A stretch of DNA of 64,000 nt from Byssothecium circinans (taxonomy: Eukaryota; Ascomycota; Dothideomycetes; Pleosporales; Massarinaceae): NCBI GenBank assembly GCA_010015675.1, contig ML977013.1, forward strand, positions 91,816 through 155,815. Reading direction: 5' to 3'. The translations under genes were made by a program, and so were the position numbers. This document shows, in pieces, positions 10,265-20,559 of this stretch (positions are counted from its first letter, which is position 1; every line of letters begins with the position of its first letter). The notes under the pieces were generated by a model. That model saw nothing but the letters and a program-made list of their open reading frames with translations, was not told the DNA's origin and did not search any database.

Positions 10265-12526
10265 TCACAGAATGATCTGGAGGTCGCTAGTCTCCGAGCC
10301 CGAATCCGAGTTAGAATCCGCTGGCTGCGGACCCTCCTCATCATCGGTCCCGTCGACCAACGACCCCCCCTCTCCCTCCTCGCTCTCCTCCTCCTCCTCC
10401 TCTCCCTCCCCTTCCCCACCACCCACCACCGCCTCCTCCTCCCACCACCCCGCCGCCAGTGCCCGCCCCCGCCACACCGCCACCTCCTCCCACGCCCTCA
10501 TACGCTCCACCCAGGAGTGCTCAGAGCGCCGACCAGCCTCCTGCTCGAACGCGCGCGAAATCCGCAGCGACGTCCTCAAATGATGCAGGCAGGACTTACA
10601 ATCGGCGCCCCCCTCACACCCCCGGGTAGCGTCCGCCAACGTCTTCTTCACCACCACCAGCTCGGCCTCCGCGCGCGCCTGCGCAGCCGATGCCGCGCCG
10701 GCCTGTTCGCACGCTACCTGCTGTTGGGTGCCCAGGTCCAACAGCTCGGCGTGTGCGGCGAGCAGGTCGTGCGACATCTGCGCCGTGTGCGCCGCCATGT
10801 AGTGCTGGTACTGCGCCAGCTGGAGGTGGGCGTGCTGGGCGTGCATGGCGGCGGCGGCGAGCGAGGCGTCGCGGGAGGCGAGCTGGGCCGTGAGGTCCGG
10901 TACCTGCGTCTCGAAGGCTGCCAGCTTCTTCGCGGAGACGGGGTCGGTCAGGTACCGGACCTTGGGCGTGGTGGCGTCGACGAGTTTCTTCTCCGTCGAG
11001 TAGACGAGGGCGGTGAGGTGCGTGGTGCGCTCGCGGAGCGCGGCGACTTCGGTGTCGCGCTCCGCGAGCTGCGTGGCGGTGGTGTCCGCGTCTTCGCGGA
11101 CCATCAGGAGCTCGATGTCTTTCTGGAAGAGCTCCTGCTTGAGCGCGGCGGCGGCGAGGGCGAGCGAACAGTTCTTCTTGGCGACTGTGTCGCGCTCGAA
11201 CTCGGCAAGGGAGAGGTCCGATGCGTGGCGGGCCAGGAGCTTCTTGACCTCCTGGTCGGCGGTGGTGGTGTTGTCGACTTGGGTTCCCTGGTCGACGGTA
11301 GTCTTCTCGACCACGACGACGTCGTGGTCGACGGTGGTGTTCTGTAGCTGGGCTTCGTAATCGGCAGTGACTTCCTTGAGCTCGGCTTCATAGCCGGCGA
11401 TGGTGTTCTGGGACTGGATTCCGTGGATGTGGATGGTGTTCTGGAGTACGACGTCGTAGGCGAGGGTGACTTTCCAGAGTTGGGCATCGTACTGGGCGAT
11501 AGTCTTGTTGAGTATGTCGTGGTGGTTGGGGGCAGTCTTCTTTAGCTCGTCATCGTGGGCGGCGGCAGCCTTCTTGAGCTCATTCTTGTAGGCGGCGATC
11601 GTCTCATTGAGCTTCTCTTCTTGCGCGGCGGTAGCCTTCTTCAATTCTTCTTCGTGGGTGGCGGTAGCCTTCTTCAGCTCTTCTTCGTGGGTGGCGACAG
11701 CCTTCATCATCTCTTCGTTATGGGCAGCAACAGTCTTGGTAAGCTCTTCATTATGGGCAGTGATGGTCTTGGTCATCTCTTCATCGTGGGCGGCGACGGT
11801 CTGGATAAGCTCTTCATCGCGGGCGGCAACAGTAGCCTTGAGCATGCCATCATAGGCAGCGACAGTCTCGGCAATCTCTTCGTCGTGGGCGATAGCGGTC
11901 TCATTGAGCATGCACTCGTACGAAGCGATGGTGTCAGTGAGCTCATCCTTGTGGGCGGCAACAGTCTCAGCGACAACCTCAGTGAGCTTGGCTTCATGGG
12001 CAATGGCAGTCTCCTTCAGCTCGGCTTCATGGGCAATGGCGGTCTCCTTCAGATGGGCTTCATGCGCAGCGGCAAGCTTCTCACGCTCGGCTTTGTCGAA
12101 AGCGGCGGCCATCTCACGCTCCTCGCGGTGCTTGCGGATAATCTCGTCGCGCTGCTTGGCAAACTCGACCTTTCGAAGCGCCGAAGCGGCTTTCATGTCT
12201 TTGGTGTCCTCATCGAAGTCTTTGATCAATTCGTCGTTCTGGTTGATGAGCTCGACAATCTGCTCGCGCTGCTGGACGAAACGACCGCGCGGCTTCTCGC
12301 GACGAGCTTCGGCATCGGCGACGTCATTGGTAAGCTCGATAACCTTGAAGTTGAGGAAAGGGGCATCGATACACTCTTTGGCGGTCTCGATAGCGAGGTG
12401 GGTGGACTCGAGGTTGATGCGGGTCTGATCCTTCTTGAGGGCAGTGGCCGTAAGCATCGCGTCGGTCTCCTTGAGGGTGGCGGCGACAGCCTTGATGATG
12501 GCGGTGTTGTTGGTGATGGATGACAT
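10265..12526 (-). CDS. Coiled-coil protein with ~24 tandem 11-residue (hendecad) repeats
   Basis: A single 753-residue frame without introns; function unknown. Residues 1-150 are helical and charged. Residues about 154-421 are a continuous array of 11-residue units of the pattern A-H-x-E-E-L-x-K-T-V-A (for example AHNEELTKTVA, THEEELKKATA), with one 15-residue unit (11+4) near the start. After the array come further coiled-coil segments, a Glu-rich stretch and an Asp/Ser-rich tail. Hendecad repeats form right-handed or straight coiled coils and also occur in LEA-type and structural filament proteins. No signal peptide or membrane helix is seen. Long antisense open frames over the array mirror its composition and are not genes. 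Its upstream region is itself an unusual repeat. Confidence 0.8.
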   Translation of the reverse strand: MSSITNNTAIIKAVAATLKETDAMLTATALKKDQTRINLESTHLAIETAKECIDAPFLNFKVIELTNDVADAEARREKPRGRFVQQREQIVELINQNDELIKDFDEDTKDMKAASALRKVEFAKQRDEIIRKHREEREMAAAFDKAEREKLAAAHEAHLKETAIAHEAELKETAIAHEAKLTEVVAETVAAHKDELTDTIASYECMLNETAIAHDEEIAETVAAYDGMLKATVAARDEELIQTVAAHDEEMTKTITAHNEELTKTVAAHNEEMMKAVATHEEELKKATATHEEELKKATAAQEEKLNETIAAYKNELKKAAAAHDDELKKTAPNHHDILNKTIAQYDAQLWKVTLAYDVVLQNTIHIHGIQSQNTIAGYEAELKEVTADYEAQLQNTTVDHDVVVVEKTTVDQGTQVDNTTTADQEVKKLLARHASDLSLAEFERDTVAKKNCSLALAAAALKQELFQKDIELLMVREDADTTATQLAERDTEVAALRERTTHLTALVYSTEKKLVDATTPKVRYLTDPVSAKKLAAFETQVPDLTAQLASRDASLAAAAMHAQHAHLQLAQYQHYMAAHTAQMSHDLLAAHAELLDLGTQQQVACEQAGAASAAQARAEAELVVVKKTLADATRGCEGGADCKSCLHHLRTSLRISRAFEQEAGRRSEHSWVERMRAWEEVAVWRGRALAAGWWEEEAVVGGGEGEGEEEEEESEEGEGGSLVDGTDDEEGPQPADSNSDSGSETSDLQIIL

Positions 12527-12555
12527 TGTAGTCGTGAGAGTAGGTTGATGTAGTT

Positions 12556-13016
12556 GTAGGTGTGTTGTGAAGTGGGTATGTAGCTGATAAGCTGTAGAGG
12601 TGATCGCGGCGTAAAGCTGGCGAGAGAGAGAGCTGTTGAGCTGGGGATGGGAGAGATAGCTGTGAAGCTGTAGAAGAGGGAGTAGTCGCTGCGTAAAGCT
12701 GGCGAGAGAGAGCCGTTAAGCGGTAGAGTGAGTAGTCGCTGCGTGAAGCTGGCGAGGGAGAGAGCTATTAAGCTGAGAGTAGAAGAGATAGCTGTGAAGC
12801 TGACCAGAGGGTGCTGTTAAGCTGAGAGTGGAAGAGATAGCTGTGAAGCTGTAAACGTAGGTGTCGCTGCGTAAAGCTGGCGAGAGAGAGAGAGAGAGCT
12901 GCTAAGCTGAGAGTCGAGAGTAGAAGAGAGCTGTTAAGCTGGATAGAGTGCTGCTAGGCGAGTATGAGAGTTGGAATGCTGTTAGGCAAAAGAAGAGCTG
13001 GTAAGCTGAAGATTGG
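12556..13016. repeat. Imperfect tandem repeat in the promoter/5' UTR of the hendecad protein
   Basis: About ten imperfect units built from TAAGCTG, GTGAAGCTG and CTGGCGAGAGAGAG, for example GATAGCTGTGAAGCTG and GTAAAGCTGGCGAGAGAG. Spacing is irregular, about 35-60 bp. The array stops just before the coding region. Confidence 0.65.
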
Positions 13017-14441
13017 AGAGAGAGATGATGGTGTTGAGGGGAGAAAAGGTCGGAGGCGCGCGAGATTTTTGTTTTGTACTGTACTGTGGACGCGTCGCTT
13101 GGCGGCTGGACGTGACGTCAAAGTGCAATGAGTCGTTCGCAGAATCTTCGAGGCAAGAGCTCGAAAGGAGAGGCTCTCATTGGTTGAAGGGCGGATGGCG
13201 TGCCGGCTGCTTGGGATTTTGCTCTGGTGAACAGTCGTTCACGGCGGGATTCGCCGGGCGGTGAGAGTGAGGATGAGTTAAGGACGATTTTGGGTGGATT
13301 GTCTAGATCGGTTAGTATTATTCTGGTCGTGATAGCTATTCTAGCGACGGAGGTGAAGGGAGGAGTGGAGGTAGGGCCAACGTACTGATGGGCTTTGGGA
13401 TGGAGTATCTTTACGTGAAGTCCGCATGGCTAAGATGGGAATGGCTCAGAGGTCAGAGCAAGCCATGAGCCAAATCCCATCTCAGTATTCTGTACTATGG
13501 TACGGTGTCAAAAACCTCTTGACGGCTTGGGAATTTGACAGCCATGGCGACCATGACAAGCCGTCACCCTGGCCTCAGTGAGCCAGACGAAGCCCGACTT
13601 GTCTGTAAGCGGCCGGCCGTGGTGATTGAAACCGATGCCATCATGACGAGGATCACCCCAGGAAGCTTCATAGGGGGTTCAATGCTTAACAAAGAAGTCT
13701 TCATCGACACAGGACTACGGAGTAGCCCAAGAGAGGTATGTCTGAGCATACGAAGAGGTAGTAGAAGGAAGAAAGGAGGACGAAAGAAAAAGGGGAAGGG
13801 GGACAGTACATATAGCCATCGGACGGCGCCGCTAATCGGTGAGAGAAAAGACGGTGAAGAAAGTAAACGTATATGGAAACGGAGGTGCGGAATTAGAACG
13901 CAGGGACACGAGGACGGATGACATGACTAGATGGCGAGCAAGGATAAATTGACAAGCAGTATGTGGAATCATTCCGTCTTATGATACCATGGTACTCTTT
14001 CTCCGATGTGTGGAGAAGGGTAGCAAGGGAGGGGGTAGGGATATGAGAAGAAGAGGTTAGAGAGAGGATGATGGAGAGAAGTAGAGATTTGTTCGCGCAA
14101 CAAGTACAAAACATACGAATGGGCCGAAGCGGGTGCAGCGACATAAGCTAATTAGATGCTTTCTCTTGCCAGCCATCTACTCTTGCTCATGTCGTGTACT
14201 TCTGATATCCTTCTAGACATTTTCCGTCTATCAATCTTCCGTGCTTAGCTGGCGCCTGATATTGAACATCGTTGGATCAAAACGATACGAGTGACGCGAA
14301 TGGAACGCAGCAAACACAGCCCTAATTTCGATGCAAGCTGCGTCCTGGATTCATCAGAGCAGAGCGTTTGAGGCGGACGCATACCCATGTTTCTCCTTCC
14401 AGTGCTGAGCGATCTTCCTTTTCGATGAGTATTCCCTTCTT
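13017..14441. other. Intergenic region without recognisable gene
   Basis: Small open frames occur on both strands (longest about 128 codons at 13535-13921, plus strand), but none has a domain, signal peptide or coherent splice structure. The region probably holds the 3' flank of the surface-protein gene and distal promoter sequence of the hendecad gene. Confidence 0.4.
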
Positions 14442-15835
14442 TCATCCAAGACCAAGTACTGCGACACTGAGAGCCATCACAAAAGAAGCCCTCGCGTTCC
14501 ATCTTTTCAGTTGCTCCGCACCTCCCTTCTTACTGGTAGCTTCCGCCTGTCCAGTCGCAGACCCAGGACTCCCGGCGTTGGTCGCCCTTGGCCCTCCTAC
14601 GGTAGTCGTCTTATCTCCCACAATGAGAATGGTATTGCTTCCTGATGTCATGATCGTCATTGGGGTTCCGTCCACAGTGATGGGGTGACCGGGCGCTAGA
14701 GTCTGCGAGCCAACGATATACTGTGTGGTGCCGTCTTTGACAGTCGAGGATACATCGCGGGGAGGCGATGCAAGTGTCGTGGTTTTATCCCCGGCTATTA
14801 GGAGTGTAGCACCCACAGTGTTTGTCGTGAGTGAGAGCACTGTGCCGGATACGGTCACTGGATGTCCAAGATTGAGTGTTGAGCCGGCGATGAGATACTG
14901 ATTGCCTTGCACCTGGACGGTAGCCGTGACGCCGCTCCCAAAATTCACGACTTGTGTAGGTGGCGGGGAGAGCGTGGACGTCATTCCCTTTACCACTGCG
15001 ATAGTTTGTCCAGCCTGATTGAGCGATAGAGTCGTTGGGACTTCAGCATCTACTGTCACCGGAAGCCCTCCCATAGAGAGCGTCTGACCAGATATGACTG
15101 TAGGCGCAGGTGTGATCTGTGTGACTGTCGAAGTTTTGGGCCCTAGGACCAATATCGGCGTGCCTTTCTCATCGAGATGAATCTGTGTCGTCGCTCCGTT
15201 CTCTACCCATGGTACTGTTGCTCCTCCAGCCGTGAGGGTCTGGCCCTCAATGACAACCGCTGTTTGTAGTACCGGCGTCAACATTTGTCCATAGTTCGTA
15301 ATAGGTGCAGTTGCTGGCAGGGCGGTCGCCCGTGGCTCGCTCTGTTTAGGCTTGACGTCGGTTGCGATCGCTACACCTGTTGCAGCCTTGAAGCCTGTTT
15401 CGGATTTCTCTACGTGCGCGGTATCGGTCGTTGGTATTGGTCCACCGGTGTTCAAATTCGAAGCGATGATGGATCCAATGTTCACGCTTCCGGGGACCCT
15501 CGTAGATTTCGAAGGGGCTGCAGTATTCTCCCATCCCGTCTCTGGTGTCTGTACAATGACTTTGCTGTTGCTGCCTTCCTCGTTGTTGTGGGAAGATGTT
15601 GGACCTCGGGTTATCGTTGCATTCAGCCCTATCGATATAGTAAGCCTCGAGCCTTCATACGTAAGGAAAGTGGTGACGCCAGAGTCCAAATACGAATAGA
15701 TCGCGATACGAGCAAAAACACCTCCACCGCGACCGGGATCCACTCACCCGAGGCAGTCTCGCGGACCTCCAAAGCAAGACTTTGCGCAATGAGAACAAGT
15801 AGACATAAGTCCCTTTGAAGCGATAGTGATTTCAT
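14442..15835 (-). CDS. Repetitive cell-surface protein, signal peptide plus C-terminal GPI-like tail
   Basis: Model of two exons: 15835-15748 (MKSLSLQRDLCLLVLIAQSLA, a clear signal peptide) and 15652-14442, joined by a 95-nt intron with a GTGAGT donor; 432 residues. The body contains four diverged copies of a roughly 60-residue beta-rich unit with motifs GQTLTAGG, GQTLSMGGLPVTV, GSTLNLGHPVTVSG, GSQTLAPGHPITVDG and LIAGDKTTTL. The C-terminus is a short hydrophobic tail (ASFVMALSVAVLGLG) after a basic Ser/Ala/Gly region, as in GPI-anchored wall proteins. Ser/Thr content suggests O-glycosylation. The role is unknown. The intron acceptor (GAAG) is weak, so the N-terminal join is the least certain part. 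Confidence 0.6.
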
Positions 15836-16420
15836 AGCGAGCGACAGTGTCCGAAGACTGTGTGAATTGAGGGGAACAGAGCGAGGGTGATGAGTGACAA
15901 AGGATGAGGAATCTCGCACGGATCGCTCTCCCATTATCTCCTAACGGGGTTTTCAAAAGCATCAATGCGTATCCCAGGGGTTCCAGATAACGTTAGATCC
16001 TCCGGCGACAGGGATGGCGAGCTCGCACGGACTCAACGTGAAGGGCCTGAACAAATCATCGTGTATAAGGGAGGCATCCATTGCGAGAGTGGAAGATGTT
16101 CATTTGGCCGCTTCAAAATAGTGAGCAAGATTGGGATGTTGTGAGGTGTTGTGCAGCGGTTAGGATATTTGATGGCTTTTGATGTAATTAGGTTCAGACA
16201 ATCTCGGCGTTTCCGACACCGAATTCTCCTGGGCGGCACCAAACGCCACGTGATGAAAATATCAAGCAGATACCTAGACAGGCCAACAAGCTAGCGTGGT
16301 GCTCACTAACTATAACCCATCGTATAGGCGGAATGTGGAAAATTAATGTCATGTTAGCAACCCAGATAGCAGATAGAGCCACGTGACATTTTTGTTCGTT
16401 CTTATTCACTGCTCTCTAGC
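15836..16420. other. Intergenic region between surface-protein promoter and GH2 gene 3' end
   Basis: Only short open frames are present and no RNA gene or repeat was recognised. The left part is the promoter of the surface-protein gene. Confidence 0.4.
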
Positions 16421-19276
16421 TTACAAAGTCCGATAAATCTCCGCCTCAACAACCGCCAGCGTACCCTTCCCACCCTCAAGCTTAATCTCCACACTCTTCC
16501 CCCTGTTCTCCTCCAACTTCAGCGTCACATACCCCAAATTAGTCTCCGTCGTCCCTTTCCAAACCACCTTCTCATCAACAAGTACACTGAGAGAATACGT
16601 TTTAGTCCGAAACCCCGACAACTTCATCACAAGCTGGTTGATCACTGATGCCTCACTGAGAGTATACCTAATCCAAGATGTAGCAGCGTCAGCACCAGCC
16701 CAGGACGTGGTTTCCGTGTCATCATAGGTAAAGGATGTGTTGGCGGCGTTGGATCCTGCTGTTACTGAGGTAATCTTCAGCGCTTGACGGGAGGGCTTGT
16801 ACGAGGAGCTAGAGGGCGTGGGGCCCCGAGAGAGGTCGCTGGGGAGGTTGGAAGAGGGTAAGATGGTGCTGAGTCCGTTGGTTGTGGGGAAGTCCTTCGT
16901 CGTGAGGGTGATGGATGCGGATGTGAGACCTTGAGATGATGCTTCAAGACTTACTGTTCCGGATTTAGTGGTTGATCGGAGTAGCACTCGGTTCACGCCG
17001 TTTTCGACAGGCAGTGTTTTCGAGAGGATGTAGTTGTCTGGCCCTTGCGCTATGCCGCCGCGCCATTTCGCTTCGCCTGACAGCTTGAATGAGATGGTGT
17101 TGAGGGCGGTGGGGACGCGTTGGCCGCTGGAATCTACGACCTCGATATCTACTAGTGCAATGTCTGCACCGTCAGCGCGGAAACCGTTCGGCGAGACGTG
17201 AGACGAGAGTTTGATGGCAGCAGCTTGACCAGATGTCGTACGCTTATCCGACGACGAGACACTGCCTGCGGTATATCCCACAGCCTCCAGCGTCCCAGCG
17301 CTCCACTTCACATTCGCGAAAGTGAATAGGAACCGTTGACTCTGCACCCCTTCTCCGAGACTGTTCCCATTGAGCTTCAACTCCACCTTCTCGGCCGTCG
17401 AAACGACAGTGACATTCTTCACCGTAGTCGCGTTGTATTTCCAATGCCCAATAATATGAGTCGCGCTCTTCTCAACATCGACCCAGCCATCCCACATCAC
17501 TTTATGCGCATACCATCCGTCCTTGGGCAGCCTGACAGCATCCACTTCGCCAGATCGGCGATAGTTCTCTACGCCGCGGTGATGCGTATTCGAGTCTGAG
17601 AATATGATATTGACGCCGCCGGCATTGACGCGAGTACCGGTCCCGGGCCGCTGCTCGTAGTAATCGTACCAGCGAACTACGTTCTCAATGGCATGGGTAT
17701 CTTGATTGCGGTTGTAAATCGCTCCGACGCCAGCGCCCTCGCCGTCGGGATGATACGGTGGCGAGTAATTGTCCCAGTACTTCCGCAGTCCTTCGTCGCG
17801 CGAGTATTCCATTTGCCAATACGGGATATTGGACCCTTTGTTAATATACAGCATCTCGCCCCCGAACTCCGCGACCTTGGAATCCAACATCTCCCGAGAG
17901 CCAGAAGCGCGTCCACCTTTCGGATCATACAAGTCACGAATCTCGTTGAGCTCTTTCATATGGTCTTCAGTAATCCCATGGTTACCACCCTCGTAGAATA
18001 CGATACTGGGATTATTGCGGTTATAAACAATGGCATCACGCATGAGTTCTTTACGCTGCTCCCATCGTCTGCCTGTGACATCACCTTCAGAGTCTCCAGC
18101 AGGCATAGCTTGCAGAATACCAAGACGATCGAAGGATTCGACGTCTTGCTTCCAGGGGGTGACATGCATCCAGCGAATCAAATTCCCGTTGCTGCGAAGC
18201 ACAAGCTGGTTGGAGAAATCAGATAGCCAGGCTGGGACTGCGGAGCCGAGAGCTACCCATTCATTCGTTGTGCGTTGGGCGTAGCCTTTGAGGTGGAGAG
18301 CGCGGTCGTTGAGTTTGAACATGCCGTTTTTGAATTCGGTCTTGCGGAACCCGGTGCGAGTTGTTACACTGTCAACTTCTGTGCCGTTGATGCTGAGGAT
18401 CGTTCGTACGTCGTAGAGGTAGCCGTAGCCCCAGGACCAGAAGTTGAGGCCGGAGGTTGTGGAGGATGCACTGACGGTGCGTGTCTCGTTTACTTTCAGC
18501 GTGAAGCTCGTTCCCTTGAACGATTTCACGGGTTTCCCGCTTGCATCAGAGACTTCAACGCTGTAGCTAAAAGTCTTGGAACTATTATACGCATTCTTAA
18601 CCTCAGACTGCGCCGTGACGTCCGCCGTCCTCCCTGCAACATCGATCTTATCCGCATACACATAAACCCCCGTCGTATTTAAATTCGAGTAAAGCGGCAG
18701 CGTCTGATGCAGACGATCCGTAACATGCAAGAACACATTCTTATTAATCCCCCCATAGTTCGCATAGAAATTCTTATCGTTCCACTGGAACCTCTGGTTC
18801 GTCCCGCCCGCCACCTCGCGATACTCCCAGGAATTATCAATCCTCGCAGCAACTACGTTATCCTGGTCTGGTTTGACTGAACTCGAGACGTCAAAGCCGA
18901 AAGCCATGACGCCGTTCTCGCTTCGCCCGATCCATTGCCCGTTTAGGTAGAACTCGCCGCCGTGACGGATGCCTTCGAATTCAAGGAATATTTTGCGGTC
19001 TTTGGCGGATGCGGGGGGCTGGAAGTGCTTGCGGTACCAGGCGATTCCTGTGGGAAGCTCATCGATGCTGACTTTGAAGGCGTCGTCTTCGTTCCAGGCG
19101 TGGGGTGTTGTGATTGGTTTCCAGGTGCTGTCGTTGAGAGACGGGTTCTGGGCGTTGTCGATGTCGCCGATGTGGAGGCGCCAGTCTGAGTTGAAGTTGT
19201 ACTTGGTGCGTTGGAATTGGGCGATAGTGGAGGCGGCGAAGAATAAAAAAAGGAAGAAACCTGGAGGAAGTGGCAT
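16421..19276 (-). CDS. Secreted glycoside hydrolase family 2 protein (beta-galactosidase/beta-glucuronidase-like)
   Basis: Extracellular beta-glycosidase, single exon, 951 residues. A signal peptide (MPLPPGFFLFLFFAASTIAQ) precedes the GH2 sugar-binding domain (TPHAWNEDDAF, GIAWYRKHF, FEGIRHGGEFYLNG), an immunoglobulin-like domain and the TIM barrel. The acid/base is probably Glu about 429 in FYEGGNH and the nucleophile Glu about 490 in YWQMEYSRD. A DUF4982-like segment (VELKLNGNSLG) and C-terminal beta domains with WAGADAATSWIRYTL follow, the latter resembling a discoidin/CBM-like module. Several N-glycosylation sequons are present. The substrate is not identifiable by eye; side chains of plant polysaccharides or exopolysaccharide are likely. 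Confidence 0.9.
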   Translation of the reverse strand: MPLPPGFFLFLFFAASTIAQFQRTKYNFNSDWRLHIGDIDNAQNPSLNDSTWKPITTPHAWNEDDAFKVSIDELPTGIAWYRKHFQPPASAKDRKIFLEFEGIRHGGEFYLNGQWIGRSENGVMAFGFDVSSSVKPDQDNVVAARIDNSWEYREVAGGTNQRFQWNDKNFYANYGGINKNVFLHVTDRLHQTLPLYSNLNTTGVYVYADKIDVAGRTADVTAQSEVKNAYNSSKTFSYSVEVSDASGKPVKSFKGTSFTLKVNETRTVSASSTTSGLNFWSWGYGYLYDVRTILSINGTEVDSVTTRTGFRKTEFKNGMFKLNDRALHLKGYAQRTTNEWVALGSAVPAWLSDFSNQLVLRSNGNLIRWMHVTPWKQDVESFDRLGILQAMPAGDSEGDVTGRRWEQRKELMRDAIVYNRNNPSIVFYEGGNHGITEDHMKELNEIRDLYDPKGGRASGSREMLDSKVAEFGGEMLYINKGSNIPYWQMEYSRDEGLRKYWDNYSPPYHPDGEGAGVGAIYNRNQDTHAIENVVRWYDYYEQRPGTGTRVNAGGVNIIFSDSNTHHRGVENYRRSGEVDAVRLPKDGWYAHKVMWDGWVDVEKSATHIIGHWKYNATTVKNVTVVSTAEKVELKLNGNSLGEGVQSQRFLFTFANVKWSAGTLEAVGYTAGSVSSSDKRTTSGQAAAIKLSSHVSPNGFRADGADIALVDIEVVDSSGQRVPTALNTISFKLSGEAKWRGGIAQGPDNYILSKTLPVENGVNRVLLRSTTKSGTVSLEASSQGLTSASITLTTKDFPTTNGLSTILPSSNLPSDLSRGPTPSSSSYKPSRQALKITSVTAGSNAANTSFTYDDTETTSWAGADAATSWIRYTLSEASVINQLVMKLSGFRTKTYSLSVLVDEKVVWKGTTETNLGYVTLKLEENRGKSVEIKLEGGKGTLAVVEAEIYRTL

Positions 19277-20559
19277 CTTGAGCGCACGAGTTCAATCGGC
19301 AGGTAACTATTTCGTGCTGAAACACAGCAGCGCAGAATCTATTCCTCTAAAGTAAGATGTAGAGTATGCAGCAATGCATGCATACTAGATTAGTTCGGAG
19401 ACCGATCCCCCGAACTTAAAGTAATCCTGGAGAAATACAGATTTACCCCATAAAAGCAACGTAAATACTGTGATCCACATTATAAAAGACATTGAAGATC
19501 TGGAGTAATGCTGGGATCATCCGAAGTCCATCTTACTCGCTTCACGAGCGGATTAGTTATCTACATCCCTGCGGTTTCCCAAAGGAGATGTTATTGTCAG
19601 AATTGGGAAGCGGACGTTTATCGTACATAAAGAAACAGCCGTTACAATATTCATACATGAATATAGAATCTAAGCTAATAATGTCTAGATAAGGTGCCAT
19701 GTACATGTGAGAACTATGCCGATTCTACCATATAGGTTGAAGTGCTGAGTAACAACTATCCGTGGCTTTAGCACTTTTAAAGAAAGTTTCTATCTTGAAA
19801 GAACTCATAAATTTAGAGATACGGACTGAAGACAAAGGCCGAACGAGAAACTCCACTAAAAGCCCACGAGGCGGCTTTTTCCCCAGCCCGCCGTAGTCTT
19901 CAAGAGAGTGACCCAGGGCTGGCAAAGCATGTCACCTCCAGACCGCATTACAGCAGAATTGAGAACACAGCGAGCAAAGCCATGAAGGTGAAATGGCAGG
20001 ACCTTTCAAGGCTTTGCAAAGAGACTGTAGTATATGCAACCATCTCTGTCGCCGACAGGCTGTTCAAACATCTGAGTGAGCAATGTTTCTACTCAAGCGG
20101 AATATTCAAGAGTGATACATGCAGTGTCCTTACATTTAATACCTGAGTTCGCAACAACTACATTAGTTTCGCGCAGTGCGGTGAAGGGAAACCTGAGTCG
20201 ATGGCGGTCAAAGGAAAACCACAGTGAGCAGCAGTGAGAGTGACGGTGACGGCAGGAACACGAATAGCAACACCAAGTCGTGATGGCGACGAGGGTGTCT
20301 CGCGCACGAAAATCAAAATGAAGAAACATGAAGAACCTCACAGAGGGCTGGTGTTGAATGAACGGTCAGTGAGAGTGGCGGCGGTGCGCAAAACACAATG
20401 GCGCGAGCGCGACGACGACAGGGAGAAGAAGTTACAACACCAGAAAACGAACATTAGTATCCGGAGATACTTGTCTCAACATGTGAGAGAAAGCGGGGTA
20501 AGTTGCGACAACATGCGGTGGAAGTGAAGTGGGGTAGACAGTGACGGCAGGCAGCGGTT
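19277..20559. other. Gene-poor region
   Basis: Mixed AT-rich sequence with short, unconvincing open frames. The right part, from about 20100, resembles in composition the element described next and may be its distal end. Confidence 0.35.

Noticed and set aside
10517..12523. Long plus-strand open frames (10517-11347, 11555-12523) opposite the coiled-coil gene
   Set aside because: They are antisense shadows of the 33-bp repeats: Gly/Val/Leu-rich with the same periodicity and no start context or domain.
13535..13921. 128-codon plus-strand frame
   Set aside because: No domain, a Lys/Arg-rich simple tail and no promoter or splice context. Chance is likely.
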